Positions 32,479 through 42,069 of a DNA stretch of 64,000 nucleotides are shown here, in pieces. A program made the position numbers and the translations under genes. The notes beneath the pieces are model-generated. The model ran no database searches. It was not told the DNA's origin and saw only the letters and a program-made list of their open reading frames with translations. Source of the stretch: Marsupella aquatica (Eukaryota; Marchantiophyta); contig OZ316893.1 in NCBI GenBank assembly GCA_973895155.1, forward strand, positions 17,794,001 to 17,858,000, written 5' to 3'. The first letter of the stretch is position 1. Every line of letters begins with the position of its first letter.

Positions 32479-33028
32479 CTACTTGTGATGCAATTGCAAA
32501 ACCTGCAATACGTCACGGTGTCTAGAGAAACTCTCCAAAGGAATCACTTTGGTAAATGCGTCAGCCGGGTTGAGTTTACCATCAATCTTGACTAGCTCAA
32601 ACAAATTATCAGACACAGCCTGCCTGATAAAATGGTACCTGACGTCAATGTGCTTCACTCTGCTGTCCATCACCTGGTTCACAGCAAGGTGGAGCGCACT
32701 TTGACTATCACAATGGAGCTTCACATTCCCCTGTGGCAATCCCATTTCAGTGATAAGTCTATCCAACCAAATCGCTTCCTTTGCTGCTTCCGCAGCTGCA
32801 ACATACTCCGCTTCTGTAGTAGACTGAGCAATACACTTCTGCAAAATAGACCTCCAACTTATGCATCCACCGCCAAGTGTGAACACGTATCCTGTTGTTG
32901 ATCTCCTTCGGTCCAATCTTGTCCATAGTCAGAATCTACATAGCCAATCAATGATCTAGCATTCTTTGCATTCGCATCAAATAAAAGACCATGATCCACG
33001 GTACCCTTCAAGTACCTGATAATCCACT
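32479..33028 (-). pseudogene. Copia RNase H and end of pol (frameshifted)
   Basis: The segment begins in a frame encoding AVKWIIRYLKGT and GYVDSDYGQD. It then shifts by one base at about 32,915 into the frame encoding DRRRSTTGYVFTL and STTEAEYVAAAEAAKEAIWL, with HCDSQSALHLA and VKHIDVRYHFIR further on. These are the classical copia RNase H motifs. A single-base deletion explains the frame change. The upstream junction at about 33,040 abuts the integrase C-terminal region directly, so the reverse transcriptase is absent. Confidence 0.88.
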
Positions 33029-34762
33029 TCACTGCTTCTCCTTTGAAGCACTTGCCTCATGAAATGAAGAAGGTTCTCCTTCTTCCAAAATTAACGCATC
33101 ACCCTCATCATCAGCTGTAAAATCATCCTCTTGCAGTTGAGATGAATCAACCCACTGTCCATACCTTGGTGGAGCGCGTACAGTGCGACCAGATGTTCTT
33201 CTAGCCGATGACTCCGGTTGATCTGCGTGTGCTGGTACAATTTGAAGCTCAACAGCATCCACTTGCTGTTCACCAGCATCAACAAACTCCTCTGGTTCCT
33301 TTGGCACAGGAACCAGCTCCATAATTGGAGCAACTCCTTCTCTCCGGTCATGCACCTCATAACCAATCTCCCCCTCAACGAGATCCGGGATAGGAGATTT
33401 TCCTTTGTCAGTACGGGAGACCTGAGTATTCTCCCCCTCCTTCAATAATCTGGATTCATTGAAGGAAACATCCCTACTGACAACGAGCTTACAGGCAATA
33501 GGATCCCATAGCCTATAGGCTTTCACACCACTCTGGTACCCAAGAAAAACACATTTCCTGGAGGTAGGATCCAACTTGGTCCTATTCTGCTTTGGTGTGA
33601 GAGCATATGCATCACTTCCAAAAATTACCAAGCCATGATAGTCTGCTTGCCGCTTATAGCGCATCTCAAACGGCGTTTTGAAATTGATAGCACTAGAAGG
33701 AGAAAGATTTACCAAATAAGCTGCGGTATTGACAGCTTCTGCCCAAAATTCTTGTGGTAAACCTGATTGGCTCAACATACTCCGTGACCGCTCCAACAGT
33801 GTCCGATTGAGCCTCTCAGCGACACCATTCTGCTGCGGAGTATAAACTGTGGTGAGATGGCGAGTTATCCCCTGTTCTGAACAGTACTCTTCAAATTCCA
33901 TTGAAGTGTACTCCCCGCCGTTGTCTGACCTCAGACTCTTCACCCTTGTATCCAAACACTTGATCGTGTTTCCAGTCTGATTCTCCACCTGGGCCTTCCA
34001 CTTCTTAAAAATGGACAAGACATCAGACTTATGCGTCATGAAATAAATCCACACAAATCTTGAGTAATCATCAATAAATGATACATAGTACAACTTTCCA
34101 GAGTGTGAGGGAGTCGGGGATGGACCCCACACGTCACTATGTATGTACTCAAGAACCGCTTTGGAACGATGAGTTCCAATACCAAAAGCACGATGATGCT
34201 GCTTTCCAAGAATGCAATGCTCACAAAACTCTAATTTACAAGATTGCAAATCAGAAATGAGTCCATTCTTCCGTAAGATAGCCAAACCCTTCTCACTCAT
34301 GTGGCCTAGCCGTGAATGCCACAGTTGAGTCATCTCCTCGTGAGACTTGGTTACATTGGCCTCTCCACATACAGTATTGCCCTGTAACACATACAAATTC
34401 TTTTGTCTACTCCCCTTCAAAATCACTGTCTCTCCCGACCTGACTTGAAGTTCACCATCAATAACGCTCCATTGATGACCATTTGAATCCAACACACCGA
34501 GTGAAATCAGATTCTTACGCATGCCAGGTACATACCTGACTCCGGACACTGTGCGCACAGCGCCATCAAACATTTGAATCTTCACAGACCCAATTCCCTC
34601 AATTTGACAGGAGTGATCATTTCCCATCAGAACTGAACCGTTTGAAACAGAGTAAGAACTGAAAAACTCACGAATGTAACAAATATGAAAAGAGCAAGCA
34701 CAATCAAGAATCCACACATCATCTGCTCTCCTAGATGACGTGCACAGGGCATACCCCCGGCT
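33029..34762 (-). pseudogene. Copia protease remnant, gag-pre-integrase and integrase
   Basis: The frame opens after a TGA at 34,763-34,765. The protease site reads WILDCACSFHIC instead of the usual D-S/T-G/A core, so it is probably inactive. Then come LWHSRLGHMSEKGL (gag-pre-integrase) with the HHCC zinc region and the integrase core: HSDVWGP, LRSDNGGEYTS and QQNGVAERLNRTLLE, giving an intact D,D,E set. The C-terminal linker is acidic and ends near EPSSFHEA, which normally leads into reverse transcriptase; here the frame stops within a few codons at the deletion junction. Confidence 0.9.
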
Positions 34763-35698
34763 TCATAAAACATACTCATCATTGAGTAAATCAGCTTCTC
34801 CATCAGTCCTAGCCACATTTGCCGATGAAGTTTCCGCTACCTTTCCCTTACAGTCTCGCTTGAAGTGTCCAACTTGGTTGCACTTCCAACATGTCACCTG
34901 CCTCCTCTGAGGGGATTTACCCTTGGACTTAGATCTGGATTTAGATCTAAACTGGGTTCTACGGTCCCCAGTTGGTCGCTGCATACTCCTCCCACGGTTA
35001 ACATTGAGGGCAGCACCAAATGATGAAGGCTGTGACGTGATGTGCATCTTCTGCTGAAGATCATCACTAAGCAGAGAACTTACCACGTCATTGTATGAAA
35101 TGTTATCCCTATCACGATGCAACAACACTCGTGATAGGGACTAGTAAGATGGAGGCAATGAACTAAGAAGCTGCAGAGCCTTCGTCTCATCATTCAAAGT
35201 CTCCCCAAGGTTTTCCAAGTCAACGACCATGTCGTTGAAAGCATCCACATGGTCTTGCAACTTCGTACCAGATTCCTTCATCCTGAAACTCATCAGTTTG
35301 TAGGAAGTGTAGAGCCGGTTCGACAACTCCTTGCGGTGATACTTGCTCTGCAATTCCGCAAACAAGGACATGCAATCCTTATGTGCACCCAACTGCTTGA
35401 TGATGGGAGGCATGAGATAGAGTGTAACACACCACACTCCCTGCTCCTGCATGCGGTCCCATTGTTTCTCATCAACATCGTCTTCACGAGGGCTCAGCAG
35501 TTGGCCCATCCCTGACGCATAAAGCACTCCCTTCACCTGCTTCTCCCATAGCAAGTAGTCAGAGCGCCCATCATACTTTGTCACTTCATACTTGGGTCCC
35601 CCAAGCTTGAAAGTCCCCATCTTCTTCTTTACCGTGAGCTCCAGTAGTAGTACTGCTTCCTCCACCACACGCCGCACCGGTGATGGTATTGGTGTCAC
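34763..35698 (-). pseudogene. Copia gag with premature stop
   Basis: A first frame (35,698-35,141) has the UBN2-like gag region, with YDGRSDYLLWEKQVKGVL and ETKALQLLSSLPPSY, and ends in a TAG at 35,141-35,143 where a Glu codon is usual. The frame then continues to 34,766 with the zinc knuckle CWKCNQVGHFKRDC, and ends at TGA 34,763-34,765. Each stop can be explained by one substitution, so this is recent decay of a typical copia gag. Confidence 0.88.
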
Positions 35699-36938
35699 GT
35701 GCTCTTCCTCCTGCTCCTCTCTCTGCCCCTGAAACCTCCGCGGTGATCCTCATGCTTCAAGTTCCACGTCTTCGAAAAACTTCTCCGAATCACTCATATG
35801 AGAAAGTCACAAAAAATGTTATTTTTCACAACTTCTCAAAAAACTCGAAACTCAACACCGCCGCGTAGCCCACAAAGCTAGGAGTCCAATACTGAAAACC
35901 GAAATCAAAATTGAAATTTGACGGAAAAGTTATTCAAATTTCGGTCGAGGTGGGTAAAACCTTGGAAAACTCCCCCGTTTTGACCACCTCAGGGAATAAC
36001 CGAAATACCAAGTACAACCCGTTGTCGGAATTGCGATGTGATTGGTGCGCTGCATTGCCAACTTCAATGGCTACGACCTCGCCGAAAAATAACCAAAAAA
36101 GTTACCGTTCGGCGGATGAAATCTTTGTCGGACGGTCAAAAAATAGCTCTCTGGTTTTTTTGGAATATTCTATGACCCTTGTACAGGCCCTGTGGGAATT
36201 TTGGAAGAACAATCGAGGGGCTGACATGTGTCCTCGAACCCCCAAAACCCCCTACCACCCTTCGTCGTCGAAATCTGGTCGCGCGCGCAGAAAATACACA
36301 CGGCAGAATGTACCCCTCGACACCAAACGCAAGATATCTCACTCGGGTTTTGACGAAATCAAGATCCGATTTCAGATTTGGAAACTAGACTCCGAGGCGA
36401 TGAAGATCGATATAAGAAGCACCCAAAACAAGGAAAGAACGAGGGAGAAAAAAATTGGTAAAGATGACAGATTTCTCTCAATTGCCATAGCCAATTTCGA
36501 ATCAGTTTTTCAAAGAGAAAAAAATGGTACCTTGTCAACAACGAATGTTGATCAATTGCACTTGGTGCCGTCACCAAGTCCAACAAGGTAATTGATTTTG
36601 CTTAGCCTTCCTCTTTGCATCAAAGAGCCAATCCCGGACTCAAAAACAATCGTCTTGCCTCAATCTCTCCGTTGAGTCAAAACACTTGACGCTTCTCCCT
36701 CCGAGTCGATTGCCAACTTTCTTCACAAAATCCAGAATGACGAAAACTTAGATCTCTCTGCACCACGAGCTCCGTTCAACGATTTCTTCACACCGTTAGA
36801 AAGCTCTTGCCCTGATCTATCCGTTGAGCCCATAAACTCCAAGTTCCATGCGATGGAACTCTGGAAAATCCACCAACACTCAACGCTGGAAAAACCGTCA
36901 TGAAATCCCGTCACGAACACACGTCACCTCCCAAGCAT
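35699..36938 (-). other. Copia leader region
   Basis: About 1.2 kb between the primer-binding site and gag on the minus strand. Frames on the opposite strand are open by chance. No known feature apart from leader position. Confidence 0.5.
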
Positions 36939-36950
36939 GCTCTGATACCA
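36939..36950 (-). other. Copia primer-binding site (initiator Met tRNA type)
   Basis: The minus strand reads TGGTATCAGAGC two bases from the 5' LTR, the standard plant copia priming site complementary to the initiator Met tRNA. Confidence 0.93.
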
Positions 36951-36952
36951 AT

Positions 36953-37391
36953 TGTTGAGCATAGACGACGATCGCAACGGCAAGCCCATGAACCATCCAA
37001 CGCACAATAGTCGACACAAGAGATACGTGGTTCACCTCCTTGAGGCTACGTCCACGGGAACACACAAGAGAGCTTTACTGAACTCTAAGCCCGTCGGCTA
37101 TACCGAGTCTTCACAGTGTAAGCTCTCCCTATCTCTCAAGTGGCTCCATAACAATGAGCCTTGGTTCTACCTCTCCAAGCACACATGCCTCTTATGATAT
37201 AGTGTGCAACTTAGTTGTACCTAACCACATAGTTGTACCTAACCACATAGTTGTACCTAATCACGTAGTTGTACCTAACCACATAGTTGTACCTAATCAC
37301 GTAGTTGTACCTAACCACGTAGTTGTACCAACCCACGTTGTTGTACCAACCACGTCATACCTAACCTAGACGTAAGAGTAAATACCCAACA
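36953..37391 (-). repeat. Copia 5' LTR (439 bp)
   Basis: Same ends as the left LTR. It contains about eight 18-bp units (ttgtacctaaccacatag-type, about 37,209-37,340) against about four in the other LTR. Confidence 0.92.
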
Positions 37392-37829
37392 GGTCCTTTG
37401 TTACCGACATTGGTTTTTGTGAAGCTGGAAGGTTCGCTACGTGTTTGTGATGGGAATGGGTTTGATATTTGCGATGTCATGAGGTTGGCAACTAGCGAGC
37501 CTTATAAGATCAGTCTTATGCAAAATAAATTTGGTGGGGACTTCCGATCTAAATTGGATCGGAACTTGTGAGTTGGTTTAGGCCAGAAGTTGTGAACCGT
37601 TTGACTTCGCAACTTGTGATGTTACTTGGTTCTATAATAGCGATCCGAGTCATTTCAGTATTTCCTAGTTATCCAAGTTCCCAATGGGTTTGCACTTTCA
37701 TGGGAACACGACTTTCAATCAATGTTTTGCGAGGGATTTCTCTTGGCAGTGGACCCAATGTGGAAGGCAAATGTTTTTTATAAGATCCATGCAAGTATAT
37801 AGGTTGATATACCAAAATGTTAGGGCTTG
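37392..37829. other. Right flank of the copia insertion, up to LTR2
   Basis: Begins with the target duplication ggtcc. About 430 bp without a supported gene. It ends in gcttg at the LTR2 boundary, which does not match the ccaac duplication next to LTR1 and LTR3. Confidence 0.6.
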
Positions 37830-40800
37830 TGTGACGGGTACCCCGTCACGGGAAGTCACACATAACTGGTTGCAAAGGCCGATACCTTGTTAATAGTCAA
37901 TGTAAATAAGCCATTTTTTAATTTTTAGTTAATTCCGTCATTATAGGTTGATGATGCCCCAGGTGACTTTATATTCTTTCTCTCATAATAGTTCTAAGAT
38001 TTGCGGCGACCTAAGTGGGCAAATATTTTGGGACCTTGAAACTAGCCAGGACCAGCCCCATAGGACTTACCGTTTTGCTTCAAGAGCTATTGTTGAGACC
38101 CCCATTGCAAAGTCAGGAGAGGGGGGGGTTTTTTTTTAAATAAATCCCTCCTCAGGAGGGCGAGTCCCATTAGTGGTCGTCCGAGAGAAAGAGGGGCTGC
38201 CTCGCGAGCCCATAGGGCTGCGTGCCCGGGCGATTAATGGGGCTCCGCGAGCTGAAGGGGCTGCCTCGCGAGCCCATAGGGCTGCGTGCCCGGGCAATTA
38301 ATGAGGCTCCGCGAGCTGAAGGAGCGCAAGCGAGCGGGGGGGGGGGAGTTAAAGGGCCTCCCGCGAGCTGGGAGGATCACGCGAGCGGGGGGGAGTTGAA
38401 GGGCCTCCCGCGAGCCGGGAGGAATGGCCGCGCGCCCTGCATAGGGCCGCGCGCAGGAGGACGCAAGGGTAAGGCCCGAGAAATGGGCCGGGGCGCATGG
38501 CGAAGGCGCCAGGAGTTTTTTCGGTTCTATTTTTTTTTCCTTCCTTTTTCTTTCCCTCTTCCTTTTGCACGACCCTCTCATTGCCGAAAGCAAAAACGGG
38601 GTTCTTCTCTCTCTTGCCGGAAGCTCTCTCCAGATTCTAATTATTTTTGAAGCTCTCTCTTTCATGGTGGATTAGTGGGGCTTGCTGGCGTCATTCTTCC
38701 AGGCATTAGTGGCGGCCGCACGGAGTAGTGACGGGAAATTGAGAGAATTTAAGTGATCGGGCTACGGGGGCTGTTTCGGGCCAGGGAATTGACATTGCCA
38801 CGGGTGACGGGATTGGTGATTGAGAAATTGATTTCGGGATGCATGGATGCTAGATCAACCAGAGTTTAGTGCGTCACGCATTCGGAGATACAAGGCTGCT
38901 TACCGTGACTACGTGGAGACTCGGATTACACGGGAAAGGGAAGAGAGAGAAGTTATGATGAGCACGGGATTGGCAGCGGGTTCCTCACCGGTGGGTAGGA
39001 AGATTTTTCGTCGAATTTATCCCAAGACCTCCACCAAGGTGATGGAGGATTGTCGGAACATTTTCCAAGCCACCGGGCTTACAGAATTCATGAAGGTGGA
39101 GATTACCATCCCTTCAGGGAAGAGCTGGGACATTGAGGCCGGGATGGAGTTCCGAACGGAGGGAATCTACTTTGAATGTCTCAAACGTGTAGTGCCCCAT
39201 GTGGAGTTGGCTAAGCTATTGTTTCTTGAGAATCAGAAATTCTCATTCACACCTCGGAATATCAGGGGAGAACTCACGTTGAAAATGGTGGCCACTTGGG
39301 TGACCAATCCTACCTCCACCACCGCCATCCCTCTTTCTGCTGTCAAGGATGTTGAGTATAAGGGCTTCCTGGCCAAGGTGCATCAACGGGTTCTTGGCAA
39401 CGTGCAATCCGGAGTGCTGAATGAGGAGCATTTCGTGGTAGCTATGGACATCAAGAACTACCCAGCCCATGTGTACGGATGGTGGTGCTACGGATTGAAG
39501 AAGCTATTGGCCGCTGAGCCCGGGAGTGTGAAACCAGGTGGGGCTGTACATTTGATGGGGTCATTTGTATTGGCCAGGGCAGAAGGGTTGATTGGTTCTC
39601 CGGGGCATGAAGACACGGGATCATCTCTCACCACGGAGATCCGGAGTATTGCCACTACCGTTTTAGGGAAGCTCACGGAGGAATCATTGTCTGCTGGTGG
39701 GGAGGATAATAGAGAAGAAGAGAACCAGGAGGATGATTGCACATTGGAGTGGCTTGAATCACTCGTGGGAGATCCGAAACAGCCTCTGGAATACAACATT
39801 CCGGATGTTTACTTGGCAGAGCTACGGGATTTCAGAGAGGGAGTCCACGAGGGACTCAAGCTAGTCCACGCATTGAGGGAGTCTCTCAAGCACGCCACAG
39901 TCAAAGTAGAGACGTTAGAGCAGAGCATCCTGTCACTGAAGGAGGTGATCAAGACCAAGGAGCAGACCATTCATGAGAAGGTCAGGCACATCAATGCAGC
40001 TCACGTAGAGATCACCAACTTGAAGGGAGCTTTGTCCACCAAGGCCAAGGAAGCAGAAGAAGTAGGAGCGTTGAGGCAAGCATTGGCCAAAGAGAAGCAA
40101 AATTCTGGAGAAGTGATGGAGTGGAGGAACCAGGTGGGAGCACTACGGAGTCAGGTGGCAGCCTTTGAGACACGAGCGAAGAGAAGTGAGGCCCTGAGTC
40201 TAGGGAAACGGAAGAGTCCCGGCACACCTGGCTCCACACTTTCCCCGGATGTGATCTCCCAAGCTATCGAGATGGTGGTGAAGGAGGTTAGTGGGAAGTA
40301 TGGACCCTTGTTGGATGGAGCCAAGAAGAGTCAGGAGAAGAGTAAGAGCTTGGAGAAGAAGCTCCGGGAGGTACGGAAATCGTTACGGGAGGCTCAGGTC
40401 AGTACGGGGATGCCACCCAGGTCTGTCACCCCCGGGACTCCCATGGCCACGGGGCAAGTTCTACCGTTGGAGTTGCGGTCCGGAGAAGAGGCTACCCTCT
40501 GGAAGGACACAATTGGTGAGGGGTACATCAAGGCGTGGCAGGCCTTGGCTGCTTTGAGGAAGCGCGGGAGCAGCAGCACTAAGAGTACTCCGTCGAAGAA
40601 GAAGAAAAGTACGGTGGCACTCACTCCCGTGAGTGATGAGGAGGAGGACCACTCACGGGGCACAAGTCCGGGCACCGAGAGCGAAGAAGAAGAGGAGGAT
40701 TAGATAGGCGTACGGACGTGGGTGTACGGCCTCCAGATTTCCAACATTTTAGTGGGGGGTCACTCATGGGCTTGTTGGGATGAGCTCGCGGAGCTGATTC

Positions 40801-41814
40801 CAACAAGAGGCGGCGCTCCTCAAACGGAGCCAGGATGAGCAAGTTATGGCCTGGAGAACTTATGTTTTTGCGGTACGGAAACGGCCATAACTCAGGCGTC
40901 TGAAGTCCGTTGAGGGAGCGACTTAGTGATTCGGAAGCAGGAAAAGAAGAGCTATCCAGGGGTGAGCTCAGGTGTGCACTTGGAAGGGCACCTAGTTTCG
41001 GCCATTTTGGGGTGCCTCTCACTTTCAGGGTTCACGTGTACTGTTGGGGCGCCGTCGAAGGCACCGTCGGCCCCCTTGTTTTGGGTTTAGGGTTTTAGCA
41101 GCATGTGTGTGCCGCATGCTCCTCTTCAGTTTAAGGATTTCTCTTAGTGCAAGGTTTTAGCGGCGCCGCTAGGGTAGCCGCCACCGTTGTGACCCTGTGA
41201 GGGGTGCTTTGGTGTGATTTTTCAGTATTTAGGGGGATAGCCCCGAAGTAGTTAGGGGGACTCAGTGTGAAGTTAGCAAGGAGGGATAGAGTGGAGCCTG
41301 AGGAGTTTGAAAGCGTGTTCAGAGTAGTGAGGGGGAGCCATACTCATTGTCCGGAGAGGCAGGAGTTGAGTAGACGGCAGGAGGCCGGGTTACTCATGCA
41401 ATGTGTATCGTTTTTCCCAAGAGATATGGATCTGTACATTTGACTTGATGGGCTTTTGTTGTGTGTTCCTTCTCCCTTTTTCGCTTTCCGAATTGTGTTC
41501 TCCCGTTCTATGATTTGAAGAAACTTGCTTGGTTTGAGTCGGCCTTGTGAGTAGGGGTGGTGACAGCACTCTTTGGGTGACTCCGAGTGAAGGTGTAGTG
41601 GGGTAGTCGGCAGGACTTGATCAAAAGCTGTGGGGTGAGGGTAGTCGGTAGACTTGATCAAAACCTACATTTCCGGGAGCGGAAACCAAAATACTCATCC
41701 TGGTGTGAAAAGAATCCAAATAGCGTCCCTCCACGACCCCGTAATACGATACCAACGGTTTAAGCGAAGAAAAGTGCGGTTTGCACGTATTAACCGTTGG
41801 AGAGGCAAGTGACA
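37830..41814 (+). repeat. Ty3/gypsy LTR2 (3,985 bp), protein-coding
   Basis: Same ends as LTR1 and the same internal ORF (38,847-40,703), but about 89 bp shorter because it has about two 47-bp units fewer (38,342-38,430) and a variant preceding segment. It is the 5' LTR of the complete internal region at 41,815-48,432 as assembled, yet its left flank lacks the ccaac duplication. G-box and telo-box (TAGGGTTT at 41,088-41,095) are conserved. Confidence 0.92.
38847..40703 (+). CDS. LTR-encoded 618-aa coiled-coil protein (LTR2 copy)
   Basis: Identical in predicted protein to the copies at 23,448 and 49,538. See the LTR1 copy for the domain layout. Its presence in the upstream LTR of the complete element means it could be expressed from a promoter in the 5' LTR, separately from gag-pol, which starts about 1.4 kb downstream. 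Confidence 0.75.
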   Translation: MLDQPEFSASRIRRYKAAYRDYVETRITREREEREVMMSTGLAAGSSPVGRKIFRRIYPKTSTKVMEDCRNIFQATGLTEFMKVEITIPSGKSWDIEAGMEFRTEGIYFECLKRVVPHVELAKLLFLENQKFSFTPRNIRGELTLKMVATWVTNPTSTTAIPLSAVKDVEYKGFLAKVHQRVLGNVQSGVLNEEHFVVAMDIKNYPAHVYGWWCYGLKKLLAAEPGSVKPGGAVHLMGSFVLARAEGLIGSPGHEDTGSSLTTEIRSIATTVLGKLTEESLSAGGEDNREEENQEDDCTLEWLESLVGDPKQPLEYNIPDVYLAELRDFREGVHEGLKLVHALRESLKHATVKVETLEQSILSLKEVIKTKEQTIHEKVRHINAAHVEITNLKGALSTKAKEAEEVGALRQALAKEKQNSGEVMEWRNQVGALRSQVAAFETRAKRSEALSLGKRKSPGTPGSTLSPDVISQAIEMVVKEVSGKYGPLLDGAKKSQEKSKSLEKKLREVRKSLREAQVSTGMPPRSVTPGTPMATGQVLPLELRSGEEATLWKDTIGEGYIKAWQALAALRKRGSSSTKSTPSKKKKSTVALTPVSDEEEDHSRGTSPGTESEEEEED

Positions 41815-41834
41815 TAAGTGTGGTCTTTTGTTTT

Positions 41835-41851
41835 TGGCGCCGCTGCCGGGG
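41835..41851 (+). other. Primer-binding site, tRNA-Asp type (complete element)
   Basis: TGGCGCCGCTGCCGGGG, 20 bp after LTR2, identical to the site at 26,436. Confidence 0.88.
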
Positions 41852-42069
41852 AATCCTTCTTCTTGTTTGACGACACGAAGGAGGGGAGCTACGTCTATTG
41901 GGAGTTCAAACCTATCAACCACAACGCAACTTGCGACGGTTGATACGTGAGAAGTTTGTTGGTTACTTTGTTATTGTACGTCAACCACAACGCATCGTGC
42001 GACGGTTGATGTTTACAAATATTGCTTTCTGAGACATTGGTGTAAGTTTGGAATGCAGGTCTCAATGGG

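Larger units (their letters stand above)
31921..37391 (-). mobile_element. Ty1/copia element, 5,471 bp, defective
   Basis: Bounded by LTRs at 31,921-32,287 and 36,953-37,391 that start TGTTGAGCATAG and end ACCCAACA, with target duplications ggtcc at 31,916-31,920 and 37,392-37,396. Coding direction is minus, so the right LTR is the 5' LTR. Order on the minus strand: 5' LTR, iMet primer site, gag, protease, integrase, a large deletion where reverse transcriptase should be, RNase H, polypurine tract, 3' LTR. In-frame stops, a frameshift and the missing polymerase make it non-autonomous. Confidence 0.93.

Noticed and set aside
35911-36591. Open frame of 226 codons on the plus strand
   Set aside because: It lies antisense in the leader of the copia element and shows no recognisable domain; chance opening is more likely.
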